NCBI GenBank assembly: GCA_001910725.1
Contig: MJGA01000005.1
Span: forward strand, 1 to 64,000
Direction: 5' to 3'
Source of the DNA: Phanerodontia chrysosporium
Taxonomy: Eukaryota > Basidiomycota > Agaricomycetes > Polyporales > Phanerochaetaceae
Length of the DNA: 64,000 bases
Part shown: positions 44,417 to 55,627 of the stretch, piece after piece
How positions within the stretch are numbered: the first letter of the stretch is position 1
How the letters are laid out: every line of letters begins with the position of its first letter
Notes under the pieces: generated by a model
Databases searched by the model: none
Told to the model about the DNA's origin: nothing
The model's input: the letters and a program-made list of their open reading frames with translations, nothing else
Made by a program: the position numbers and the translations under genes

Positions 44417-45380
44417 CTAGGCAAAGATAGCCTCGCGAGTGAGGTTACCTACGAGCTGAGCGGTTGCAGATGCAGCCTTGAAGTCACCAGCTCTGCTGAC
44501 CATGAGCAAGCCCACTGGAATGCGTTATCAATACAACCTCCAGGCAGATAGAGACGTAATACTCACCAATGAGACCAAACAGACCGAGGATACTGCCAAA
44601 GACCTCCACAATGAGAATCTTCACGAACAGGTTTGGGTCGGCGGCATCCGCGAGAGCAGCGGTGGACCCTGTAATCCCTACACAGACACCACAGAGCAGA
44701 TTGCATGCTCCCACTGTGAGGCCTCCCCAGAACAGCGCAAAGCCTGCAGCACCGGTTAAACATTGCTCATTTGGTATGACGGTTACGCACCAGTGTAGTA
44801 GTTCTCTGGCGTGTAAAGCTGCAACTCAGGGATGTTGGTAATCCGGGCGGAATATACAATGCCAATAATCTTGAACAGGTGTGAGCACGCTTCATGTCGC
44901 AACTTTGCAAGTAAATACGCACCACGCCATAGATGGCCACAACCTCGCAGAAGATGATGCTGCAACACACTGTCAGCAAATAAAACGCGATCCATTTATA
45001 CAAAACACGAACCTGATCAAGTTCTTCGTGCGGATGCGTGGTGCGCGAACACCGCCTCCGAGAATAGAGGAACCGGTGATGAATATTCCCCTGTAGCTGT
45101 GAGTCCAAGAACAACGTCTACTACAAGGGTGAACATACCATCCTGCGCCAAGCACGCTCAAACCGATACACAGCCCAACTCCAAGCGACGCCCACACATA
45201 CGGGCTCGTCTCCTCAAGGAAGCGACCGACGTTGAACGCTTCACCCGAATCTGTACGTCACGCGTGAGCAGCATCCTCGCCCGCCCGGCCGCTAGACCCA
45301 CCGGTGAAGAGCAGGTAGAGAGCAATCACTACCACAATGAATGAGGGCAGGCCATACGTGTAATACGAGTAGAGGCCCAT
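44417..45380 (-). CDS. VMA16: V-type ATPase c'' subunit (proteolipid)
   Basis: A minus-strand gene with several short introns, starting '[20 protein letters not shown]' and ending 'LTREAIFA' with TAG at 44417-44419. Five hydrophobic segments with '[20 protein letters not shown]', '[20 protein letters not shown]', the proton-carrying Glu in '[11 protein letters not shown]', '[20 protein letters not shown]' and '[18 protein letters not shown]' match Vma16 / ATP6V0B closely. The subunit forms part of the rotating proteolipid ring of the Vo sector in vacuole and Golgi membranes. It is divergent from the Arf-related GTPase gene across 134 bp. Confidence 0.95.
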
Positions 45381-45514
45381 GTTTCAGGCCGAGGGTGAGT
45401 CGTAGATGGATGTCTGCGGTGAGCTTGCGGACAGACGGGACGTGCCTAAGCGCCGCAAACCCTAACCCCACCGTATGACGGCGGCAGCAACCAGCCCATA
45501 GGTTTGCTCTACCC
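45381..45514. promoter_or_regulatory. 134-bp bidirectional promoter with a telobox
   Basis: The start codons of the V-ATPase c'' gene (minus) and the Arf-related GTPase gene (plus) are separated by 134 bp. AAACCCTAACCC (45457-45468) matches the telobox bound by telomere-repeat proteins and found in some housekeeping promoters. One region must serve both genes. Confidence 0.55.
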
Positions 45515-46418
45515 ATGTACCATCTACTCAAGGGTCTCCATGAGTATCTCACCAGGTAAGCCGCAACCCTTACATATACACGCTCCTGCTGAACTGGAGT
45601 AGAAAGGAGGAGTTCTCAGTGATTATCTTGGGCCTTGACGGTGCCGGAAAGACTGTGCGGACACTATGCCATGTATGCTAGCACTGCGGCTCACTGAACG
45701 CCTTGGCAGACGTTACTCGAGAAGATCAAGACATTGTACAATGACACACCTGGCCTGTCTCCAGACAAGATAGGACCTACCGTCGGTCAGAACAGTGCGT
45801 ACGAACGTTGTACGCCAGCCCTTCCGAAACTCATTGATTTCACAGTGGGCAAGATAACTCTTCCGTCTACGATCCTCAAATTCTGGGATTTGGGAGGGCA
45901 ACGTGGCATCAGGTCTATTTGGCATCGCTATTATGATGATTGTCACGCAGTAGTCTACGTTATCGACGCTTCGGACCGTGAACGTCTGAGCGAAGGTTGG
46001 GAAGTCTTCGGTGAGCATCCTAATGCTACGTCTAACTCAGCTAAGCTTAACATCGGCAAGGAACGTAAGAAAACGTGCTGTCTGCACCACAGATCCTCGG
46101 GGTCCCTTTGCTGCTTCTCGCGAATAAGCAGGACAGCCCCGAAGCTCTGTCCGTGGAGGAGATCCGTAACGATTATGAAGACTGGTACCGGCACAAACTG
46201 GACAGCATGCGGCGCACGTATGGGTCGGGAGACGAGAGCGAGCACCGCCGTGAGCGTATCGCGAGTCTCGATGTCATGGGCATCTCCGCACTCGAAGGGT
46301 CCGTCTTCTCCGTTTGTCGTGGCACAGCTGTTAACGAAGGCTGCGCTTATCTAGGACCGGAGTTAGAGCTGCGGTAGATTGGCTCTTTATTCGCGTTCAG
46401 AACAGTAGACGGAGGTGA
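45515..46418 (+). CDS. ARL3: Arf-related small GTPase (ARFRP1 / yeast Arl3)
   Basis: Six exons (45515-45555, 45603-45654, 45710-45794, 45846-46010, 46070-46298, 46355-46418) give 211 residues. GTP-binding motifs: P-loop 'GLDGAGKT', switch region 'IGPTVGQN', 'WDLGGQRGIRSIWHRYY', 'NKQD' and 'ISALEG'. The N-terminus 'MYHLLKGLHEYL' starts Met-Tyr rather than Met-Gly; ARFRP1/Arl3 is N-acetylated there instead of myristoylated and docks to Sys1 on the trans-Golgi. The invariant Asn of 'GLDNAGKT' is Gly here. It acts in Golgi-to-endosome/vacuole traffic, in keeping with its V-ATPase and CLC neighbours. Confidence 0.93.
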
Positions 46419-46846
46419 GTTCGTCCGCTTCGTCGGGTCTTCGTTCGCTGACCTGGTGTCCAACCAGGGAGGACAAGGGCATGGGGGAGTAAACTCAAGA
46501 TAATGATTCGCTCAGAAATCTTCTGGATATTGTATACACACGTAATGATAATGTGTCCCGCCCGACATACGATGCGGACTTCGGTTATTGCAACAAGTGG
46601 CTTTCAGGGCATTGTCGACTGCACTTCTCAGGAGCGCGTTTCCGGGGTAGGCGCATCAGGCGCATCAATGATCAAACCGTATTTTGGGCGCTTCTTCCCA
46701 TGTCCTCACAGAAATTCGGTCTTGCAGCTCATCTGCACTTTCTTCCGTCACTCTGTTACTCCCTGCCTCACACTCTGTATTTATTCATCATTCTTTGGCC
46801 GAGACGATAGACGCATTCAAAGCACCTCAGTATTGTACCAACAGCC
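46419..46846. other. Intergenic upstream of C2H2 gene
   Basis: 428 nt without a supported coding frame; presumed promoter and 5' leader of the zinc-finger gene. Confidence 0.4.
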
Positions 46847-48728
46847 ATGGATTTACAAGCCACGCTCGACAACGCACTCGCGGAAGCGCAAGAGGACTGG
46901 GAGGAAGGGGATGAGGAGTATGATGACGAGGAGTACGACGCAGAGGCCGAGGAGATTGCGAAGCGACTCAACGATCAGCTCTGGGCTGACATTGCGAAAG
47001 CGCAGGCAGAGGCTGGAATCACCCAACCTACTGCGTCTACATCTACCGCCGCTGCTCGGACGGAAGCACCCCCTGCAGCAGAGGCTCGTGCACCAGAGCA
47101 GCACGACCATGAGCCGGAATCCCAGGACCCTCCGCTGTCGCCTCAGGCCAGAAAGCAAGAGGCGGCACTCATCACCGTCCGGACGATTCTCTCGTTCGCA
47201 TACAAGGACCCTGTAGTCCGCGCAACCCTCGCCACACAACTCGTCGCGTCGTCCGGCGAGAGCCCCAGCGTGCTGGACGTCCTGACGCGCTGCGCGACGT
47301 CGAACGCCATCGCGAAGGACCTCGCGCGGCCGCTCAGCGACGCCGTGGTCGCGCTCGCCAAGTCGGACGTGCTCTTCTCGTCGATGCGCAACTCGGACGC
47401 GGCCGCGATCCAGCTCGACAAGGGCAAGCGGAAGCGCGACCTGATGGAGGACGACACGGCGGACGACCGCTTCGCGAAGCGCGCCGCCATTGAGTTCCCG
47501 GACATCCTTGCACAGATCTCGCAGGCCGTCCGGACGATCTCCAATGCCTTCTCCTCGCACCCGCCCGCGAATGCTCCGCCAGACCCACAGCTCATTGCGC
47601 CCATACAATATCCGCTACATCAAGTCTACCTATTCGCCGTCACGTCGGCACCGCGAGCTCGTCCAGACCAGATACATTTGTTGCAGGAACTAGGGGCGTT
47701 GATCCAAATGCTCGGCGTACTCAGTAAAGTGCCGATTGGACCCGCACCTATACCATGGGGTGCGCCAGCACCTGCTGCACCTCCCGACATTGGCACGGCC
47801 GTCTATCCGTGTCTGGTACCTGGCTGCACGAAGACGTTCTACCGACTGTACTCCCTGCGGACGCACCAGCGGCTGCATGCGCTCGTGGACCGGCCGTACC
47901 GGTGCCCGGTGTGCCCGGCGTCGTTCCAGCGGAACCACGACCTGAAGCGGCACACGAAGCTGCACGACAAGACGGCGTGGAAGTGCTGCGGGTGCGGCAA
48001 GATCTTCTCGCGGCGGGACGCGATCAAGCGGCACAAGGACAGCCGCGGCCGCGGCGGCAAGGGCCACGTCGACATCGCCTGCGCGACCGCCGAGATCGAG
48101 GAGGTCGAGGTCGACAAGGAGGAGGGCGAGGAGGACGCGACGCGCCGCGCCAAGCTCTGGAGCGGCATCGTCGCGAACCAGCTCGCAAGCGCGAGCGCCG
48201 CGCTCCCGCCGGGGCACCTCGAGCTGCACGGCGAGCCGCCCCCCGGTGCGCACGCAGGCGCAGGCGCGGAGGACGAGCGCAGCGAGGAGGGCGAGGTCCC
48301 GCCGTACGTCGTCGAGCACGCGCAGGTCACCGCGCTGCAGCTGTACCCGGTCATCAAGAGCCGCGTCGCCCCTGCCGCGCCGCCGCCGTCCGCGTTCCGC
48401 CCGCGCCCGGCGCGCCGCCGTATCCGACGCTCGCAAGCGTCATGGCGCGCTCGCACCCGCCGTACCAGCCGCCGCACCCCCCGGCGCCGGCGCCCGACGC
48501 GGCGCGAGCGCGCCCGCCGAGCCTGGGCCCCCCGCCGAGCAGCCCGCGGGCGCGGCGTCGATCGCGCTGTCGTGGCTCTCCGAGGAGCAGACGAAGCTCC
48601 TCGAGGAGGCGATCGCTCAGGCGGCGGCGGCTGCGCAGGCGCAGGCCGAGGCCGAGGCGGCGCTGGAAGAGGAGGAGGATGACTTTGAGGAGGATGAGGA
48701 GGACGAGCTCGCGATGGACACGTCGTAG
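46847..48728 (+). CDS. C2H2 zinc-finger protein with two apparent -1 frame shifts
   Basis: The frame opens 'MDLQATLDNALAEAQEDWEE' with an acidic, helical N-terminus. Near residues 320-405 are three C2H2 fingers: 'CLVPGCTKTFYRLYSLRTH', 'CPVCPASFQRNHDLKRH' and 'CCGCGKIFSRRDAIKRH'. A Pro-rich region and an acidic helix follow. The coding signal changes frame at about 48400-48420 ('PPPSAF' to 'PGAPPYPTLASVMARSH') and again at about 48495-48535 (to 'ASIALSWLSEEQTKLLEEAI'), each as if one base were missing. The true C-terminus is 'EDELAMDTS' with TAG at 48726-48728. No intron borders explain the shifts. Likely a nuclear DNA-binding regulator; without correction the uninterrupted frame stops at 48682 with a false tail. 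Confidence 0.8.
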
Positions 48729-50749
48729 GTCACGCCGAGGGTGATGTTCTGCTACTGTATCTTTGCAATGGATCTTGCGTGTCGTTCGTGTTTCCCAGCT
48801 TGAACCTTCAAAACGAGGGTAGCTGCAATGAGGAGCTGATCTTGTTTACCGGTGGCACACCTATGCACTGTATCAATCATGGAAGACCAATTGTGACAAG
48901 CTGAATGGTGCATCTCGGAGCAGGCTTCTAGTGAGATCTGAGCGTGACACGGGTCCCATATGGACACGGGCCAGAGCGTCCTCCAGGTTAGGGCGCATGC
49001 GCAGGGCTCAATCGGTCCGCGTCTGCCCACCAACGATGGGTACCGTTGGGTGGCAGAGGCACACAGAGAGCGCATGCAGGGCTGGGCGGCAGCGCGGCGG
49101 GCGGCGCCGGCCCTTGCGAAGCTTTGATTGCGCGCGCAGAGAAGGCGGATGCACCGTATCAGCTGCACGCCATGGCGTGCGCACACCCAATGGGCGTCGC
49201 GCTAGTGGGTGGCATGCCGTCATGTGCCCTGCGTCGCCCGCGACCAGGATTCGGTGGGCGTGCGTGGGAGGGACGGCGAGGAACGTGCGCAGGGAGGACC
49301 CTGGGTGTGCAGTGCGCGCGCGAGGACTAGCGTCGATGGGCAGCGGAGGCGAACTGCGAGTGCAGGGATGGGCGATTCAGAGGTGGAGGGAGCGAGAGAG
49401 ACGCGGCGGCCAGGGACGATCAAAGTCATCAATCGCGGCCAGGCCGTCGTCACTGCTGATGCGCCTCGTCTGCCCGATGGAATCGAGATCCGCTGCGTCG
49501 GAGTCGCCCGGCACGCGCGCTCGCTCGCTCCGTGTCCTGCTGGCTTTGCGCACTCGACCGCTCCCCAAAAAATCTCGCAAACGCTGAGGTGGGTCAGCTG
49601 CCCTGGTGCTGCATAATGATGTGTCTTACCAGTGCGCCAGGCCGCGCAGCGTCGACGGGCGGCGTGGAAGCGCGACCGTGGGCGTGTGACCCTTGCACTA
49701 TACAGATGGCGGGAACGATGCCGATGCGATGGTGGGGAGGTCTAGGGGACCAGATGGCGCAGCTGCAAACCTGGGTGGAGGGCCGAGTGAGGTTAGCCGT
49801 CGCTGATTGGCCGTTCTAGAGCACCGGCCAGACCGCGCGTGCGGCAGAAGACATTGGGCGAGCAAAAAAGAGGGCACTCCAGCGAGCCAGCCAAGGCTGT
49901 CTTTATCAGAGACAGCACGCAGGCTCTGCCCAGCGACGCTGCGCACGGCGCTTGCCAATGGGACCGAGGTTTCCCAACATCTCTCCCTGCATCTTCATCT
50001 TCTCGCATGCCGGAAAATAGTGCACCTCCGAACCGCTGCCAATCATGCATCGGGCACCCTCGATGTGCCCTCTTGCGCCCCCCTTTCGCAATACGGCTGG
50101 CGTTTCCCGCTGACAGGGCTCAAAGACCCATGCGTGTGTGCCCGTGCGTGTGCGAGTGCCCTGCTTTCGCGGGGCAAGGCGCGGCGGAGGACGGCCCTGG
50201 TTTGAATGCGCCCTGCGAGGCGGGCGAGAGCTGGACGTGCACGCCACCGCCGCGCGTTCCTGGCAGGATTCTCGTTCCCTCACTAGCCCTTGCGCCTCGA
50301 ACTCGTTGATCTCATCATCTGAGGCGGTCCGGCAGTCCTCTCCTACTTTTATTCCGTTTGCCTTTTAGCTTTCCTCTCGCCCCGTCAGGGATCCCTTGCT
50401 TCGTTCCACCCATCCTGGCCCCCTCTGCCCCTCCCTCGCGATTCGCGCTCTTATCTGTCTGCATTGCTACTGGCTCCGCCCACTCTGATCCCGCCACGCA
50501 ACAGCGTCCTGAACCGTGGCGACGCTCGGGCGAGCCTGCCTCTGAGATCTCGCTCGCGTATCTTGTCTCCACCGCACCGTCGCAGCAGACGACCTCTGCC
50601 CTTCTCTATAGACCTTTCTTGTAATCGTACGAGCCGCCATCACATTTTGGCTGTCCCCACCCTGCGACACGACACGGCCTGCAGTTCTCACGCGCACCGA
50701 CTGACGTCCTGCGATACCACTACATCTACCACCTCTGCCAGCAGCCAGA
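48729..50749. promoter_or_regulatory. 2-kb upstream region of the WOPR gene
   Basis: No supported gene. Long overlapping frames reflect GC content. The last 350 bp are pyrimidine-rich, as is common in fungal 5' leaders. A long upstream region suits a developmental regulator, and WOPR genes in other fungi have extended promoters and leaders. Confidence 0.45.
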
Positions 50750-52790
50750 ATGTCCCCTTCCCCCGAGCCCCCGCTCGCGGGCCCGTCCTCCGCCGCCGAG
50801 TCCGCTCCTGGGCAGCCGCACCCGCAGATCCCCCTCCAGGGCCCGGCCCAGTCGACGGCGCCGGGCGCGCAGCGCCCGACGCTCACGAACACGCACATCC
50901 GGAGCGTCGTCGACGCGCAGAAGCTGTTCTACGCCGTGCAGTGCGGCCTGCTGCCCAAGGTCGAGCGGCGCCTGGACGCCGTCGAGCGCAAGCGGCTGCG
51001 CCCCGGCGACGTCTACGTCTGGGAGGAGCGCGGCGCGACGGGCCTCTTTGCGGGCGCGCCGGGCGGCGTCGCGGTCGTCGCGAAGGAGGGCATGGCCGGC
51101 GCGGCCGAGGCGGCGGGGTACGAGGTCGGCATCGAGCGCTGGACGGAGGGCCTCAGCTGGAGTGCGAGTCGGATACGAGAGTGCGTCGTCCGTTTCTTTT
51201 CTTTCCTTCTCCTCTTGCCCCCCAGCTTGCCGTCCCTTATCCCCCCTGTTGCGTCCTGCGTTCTCCCGAGATCCACGTCCCACGCCCCGGCGATCCCACC
51301 CAATCGCGCGCTCCCGCCGTTGCACAGCGTCGCCCCGCACGTTACGGCATGCGGGGTGAGCATAACGAACATTAATGCGCCCATCTCGGCTGCGCCGCCG
51401 GTCATCGTGTGGGGGCACGCCGCGTGCGACGCTTAATTGAAGCTTTTGGTTCCGCTCCGCGTCGTCGATCGCGTCACGATCGCGGCGGATGCTCCTTATC
51501 GTCGCTCCATTCCCTCCCCTCTCCCCCCGCCGTGTCGTGTGCGGCGGCGAGCGACGAGATGCTGACCAGCGCCCTCCCCTTCCACAGCGAGTTCCTCATC
51601 TACTTTGAGAATGTCAAGAAGAAGGAGCGCGGCGTCGATCGCGAGGGCCATCGGGCACGGTGCGTCGCCATCTCTTCTGTTGAGCTCTGCCCTGCTCATC
51701 GGGGCGCACAGGAGCCTGGAGAACCAGGTCCTGCGTGAAGGCGATCGGGACATGTACATCAAGCAGACGTACTCGGTGCTGCGTCTCGACGTCAATCAAG
51801 ATGAAGGCCAGACCGGCGCAAGCACTAGTACAGCTGCAGAGGGCGGAGACAAAAAGGATGTAAAAAAGAAGCCGAGGAAATGGCATCTCAGTGCGTGCTT
51901 TGCTTTGCTGTGTTTCGTCTCCTGACCTTGCGTTGTAGATGCGTACTTCACCAAATCAACAGAAGGCAATCTCAACACAATCGACACTATCCCCTGGCTC
52001 AGAGACCTCGAAGTACCAGAAGGGATCTTTACCTCTGCACGACAGTCGAAGAAGACGTCTGGCGGCGCCCCCGGCGGCGGCTCATCATCCACAACATCAG
52101 TATCCGCATCGACCTCACAGCCAAAACTTGAAGCACAGGGCGAAGAAACCAGCAGCTTGGGCAAGCGTTCGCGCGCTGCTCCGGCTCCCCAGCGGACCTA
52201 TGCAGCCTTCCCTACAGGCGAGCGCAGGCCCCACCCCAGGCCCGTTGTCCCTGCACCCCCTCCGCCTCCACCGCCACTGCCCCCGGGTGCTGCACCAAGC
52301 GACGCCCAGCCGATGGCATCTATCGCAGAAGAAGCGCAAGGCTCACACTCGAGCACACCCGGGCTGCCCCAGGGATCGATGCACGTCCTCGTGCCCGGGC
52401 GCAGCGGCGGCACCGTGCAGACGGTGCCCCTCGAGCCCATCGACACGACGCGCATGACGACGAGCGGCGCGGCGAGCCCGGCGAGCGCCGGCGGCATCCA
52501 TGTCAGCACTGTTGGGCTGTACCGCATGCACCTCGGGGAGGGCGGCGACGAACACATGCGCACGGACGCGCCCGATCACGCCGGGGCAGGCTCGTTTGGC
52601 CCTTCGCCTGCGTTTGGTGGTCCCAGCACGTTTGGCGACGTCGGGAGCGTTGGCCGGCCGTTCGGCCAGGGCGGACTGCCGTCGCATTTCAGCAGGGGCG
52701 GCCTTGATGCTGGCCACCACCAGCAGCTCAGGGAGCTCCAGCGCTACCAGGAGCGGCAGCAGGCACAGCAGCGCGAACGGCTACGGCTGC

Positions 52791-52825
<35 letters not shown>

Positions 52826-54167
52826 AGCTTTTACGGCGCGGGCACATTCGACTTCGACGCCGGGCACGCGTTCCAGCAGCCGCACACCCCAATGCAGCAG
52901 CACGCGTCGATGTATGCGCACCCCCACCACCTCCAGGCGCATGCGGCCTCCCCGCAACTGTACTCGCCGCTGCTGCCCACCCTGTCCAGCCCGCACGGCG
53001 CGCAGCCGCACTCGCCCGTGCACAACCCGATGTCACCCGCGCTGTCCGACTTCCGCGCGAGCAGCGAGTTCAGCCAGAGCAGCTCGAGCAGCTCGTCGCG
53101 CGGGGCAGCGTCTCGTCGGGTTCGGGCTCCGCACACCTGCTCGGCGGCGGCGCGTGGGGCGCGCCCGCGAACGCGCCGCCGTTCGAGTACCGCGGCTACG
53201 CGATCAAGAACGAGTACAGCGAGTACAGCGAGCTCGGCATGGCGCTCGGCGGTGCGGGCGCGGCGGAAGGCATGTTCGGCGCGGGCGCGGGCGAAGGGCC
53301 CGGCGACGGGAGGACGAAAGCGAAGACCTCAGTGGGTACCGTCCGATGCCTCCTCTCCCCGCCGCCCTCACCGAGCCCGCCGAAGACAGTGCAGGCCGCC
53401 GACGCGCCGCTCCTGACGCCACGCGCGCCGCCCGCCGCAGAGAGCAGCGCGTGGACGTGGCCGGGATGAGCGGCCTTGCGATCCAGGCGTTCGAGGGCTT
53501 CGAGGGCGTGGACGGGGACTATTACGGCGTCGCTGCGAACGGCGCGAGCGGCGGTACGTCTGCGTCTGCGCTCTGCTTGGGGACCGACATGACCGAGTCC
53601 CCGCTTCCAGGTCTCGCGCACCCAAACGCGCAAAGTTCGTCGAGCAGCCTCATCGACGCGCTGTCGATGGCCGCACCATCGCGTTCTGCAGCGCTGTCTC
53701 CGCCCGCACCCCCTCGGCCGAACGGCGCGCTCTCGCCGCCCGTCGCGCTCCCGTCCGTGCCGTCCGTGCCCACCGCGCCGCTGAGCGTGCCCTCGATCCC
53801 GTCCGTGCCGTCCGTGCCCCCGCAGCCGATCACGATGCCCAGCGTGCCGCTCGTGTCCGGCGCGGACCAGGCGCCGCCGGACGCGGGCCCCGCCGAGAGC
53901 ACGGGCAAGGGCCGCCGCGCGCTCGCGCCGCTGCACCAGCTGCAGCGCGCACACCCGTACCGCACGCGCAACCGGCTCGAGGAGCGCGCGCTGCGCATGC
54001 TCGGCTCGGCGCCCGCGCCGCTGCAGAGCGGCTGCCAGGCCGTGCCGCGCGGGCTCGCGATGGGCGACGGCGACGCGGCGGTCGCGATGTTCCGCGAGCC
54101 CGACCCCCCGGCGGCGCATACCCCGCCTGCACGCTTCCACACCCTCTTGCACACGCACCACCACTAA
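50750..54167 (+). CDS. WOPR-family (Gti1/Pac2) transcription factor with two apparent -1 frame shifts
   Basis: Exon 1 (50750 to about 51180) begins 'MSPSPEPPLAGPSSAAES' and holds the first WOPR half: 'THIRSVVDAQKLFYAVQCGL', 'RRLDAVERKRLRPGDVYVWE', 'GIERWTEGLSWSASRIR'. A 408-nt intron follows, then 'DEFLIYFENVKKKER', and the second half 'DMYIKQTYSVLRL' with 'KWHLNAYFTKSTEGNLNTID'. The long C-terminus is low-complexity (poly-Pro, poly-Gln at 52793-52823, poly-Ser), typical of activators such as Wor1/Ryp1/Gti1 that control morphology and secondary programmes. The coding signal shifts frame near 53095-53105 and 53300-53320, both as if one base were missing; the last frame ends at 54167. Confidence 0.88.
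52793..52823 (+). repeat. CAG microsatellite (poly-Gln)
   Basis: About ten CAG units inside the WOPR gene, coding for poly-glutamine. Length is likely to vary between strains. Confidence 0.85.
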
Positions 54168-55191
54168 TTGCAAACACGATAATGGCATGGAATGGCTAGG
54201 CATTTATGGATATTTACTTTTGTTTCTTCTCTCTTCCGTCTGTGCTGCTATGTACACATGCATATCCTATTAGTCTGTGTTTTCTCCTCGAAGGTGTCAT
54301 ATGTAGCATAGTCAAATTCTATTCCAGGACTTGTCAATTGTTTCCATGTTTGCTCTCAAGTCTCGGAGGGACTGCTTTTGTGTACGGTATGAGTCCTGTG
54401 TGTATATTATTTCGCATATTTGCCCTTCCGACGTTGCTTAGATACAGCTGCTGACAGTACAGAGATTTCTTTACACATTCTCACGATGCTTCGTTAGGGT
54501 CGATTGCTCACGGGTGTCTTCTCCTAGGTCCAGACCATTCGTACCATGGTTCGTTCACACTCCTTTCGATGCCCCGGTAAGCTCGAGGGTGCGTCTCAAG
54601 ATAGCGGCTCCGTTTACTCGAGTCTCGCCCGGCAGTACGTCATATGCAACGCCCCGAACTGAGCGTGAGTGCCACACCCACGCACAGCAGAAGCCCCATG
54701 ATGCAGCGTTTTCTGACATGCCTTCTGCAGCTCGTGCCTTCCGCCAGGATCCCATCTTCTCGCAGCGCTCGCAGCCAGTAAACGCGCTGCGGGAGATGTA
54801 CGCCCTGCGAGCCTCGGTTGGCCCATGGTTCCGGACGCTGAAGGGTTCAGCCTCCTTTCGCGCCATGACGCACAGTTCTGAGAGAGACAGGAAGAGGAGA
54901 TTCCTTCATGCGGCTCCCTTCCCCTCGATCTCGCGCTCTGGCCTTCGAGCGACTGCCAAATCCGCTGCTCGCCCCCCTCCGTCCGCCCTGCATCACCTAG
55001 CGACCTCGGAGTGGCATGGTCAGCAAGCGAGATCCACCATCTGGGGAGTTGCGCACGCGTATCTCGCATGCATTTCGAGGCATCCGGAGCCCCCAGCAAT
55101 CCCCGAGGGCCGTGCGGACGGGCCCCCTTCGACTGCGCGCACGTCGCCAATCGCGGACGGGCCTCGACTCGTGGCGCGGATGCGGTGCAAC
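54168..55191. other. Downstream of WOPR gene, no gene recognised
   Basis: AT-rich 3' UTR-like sequence to about 54500, then GC-richer sequence with an open frame (54514-55206) that has no domain, repeats or family resemblance. It runs up to the long-inverted-repeat element. Confidence 0.4.
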
Positions 55192-55199
55192 CGTCGCCC
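55192..55199. repeat. Target site duplication, left copy (CGTCGCCC)
   Basis: Eight bases identical to 57892-57899, directly outside the terminal inverted repeats of the element. Confidence 0.8.
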
Positions 55200-55627
55200 C
55201 ACCTGATCGTCCCCATTTCTGGGGCTTATCAGCCTTTCCATCGGACTCCGACTCCGGGGCGTTTGGCCTTGGGTTTTCGTGATCCCGCGCGCTCTTTGGT
55301 ATCTTTTTGCTAACTTTCCCTCGGCTAAGCTCCCCCCATCGCTGTCCCGCGTGGGTCTCCTCCCGGCCCTCCATCGCCAGCGCCCGCCCCGCCCCTTTCC
55401 TGATTTGGACGCGTTCTCGCGCCCCGTCCATCCCCATCAGACGATGACGCGGCTCCGTTTCCGTCCCCCCCCCCCCCCCCCCCCGCGGCTAATCACGGCG
55501 CCAAGCACCCGCCGGCATCATTCCCGCCTCCGTGCTCGCTGTCCTCGATGGCGACGGCGCCCTTTCCCTTCTATCCCGCCCATTTCCGCACTGTTCGCCC
55601 TAGTTTTTTGTATATAGCTCAATATAT
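55200..55627. repeat. Left long terminal inverted repeat
   Basis: 428 bp, beginning CACCTGATCGTCCCC and ending CAATATAT. GC-rich, with a run of 20 C. It matches the reverse complement of 57466-57891 almost exactly; I noticed a two-base difference in the homopolymer and one substitution. Confidence 0.9.

Noticed and set aside
54514..55206. A 230-codon plus-strand open frame before the long-inverted-repeat element
   Set aside because: No domain, no splice context, composition like GC-rich non-coding sequence, and it overlaps the element border.
55279..55617. Matching open frames in the two arms of the inverted-repeat element
   Set aside because: They are the same sequence read twice because the arms are inverted copies; the frame runs through a C20 tract and ends in AT-rich DNA.
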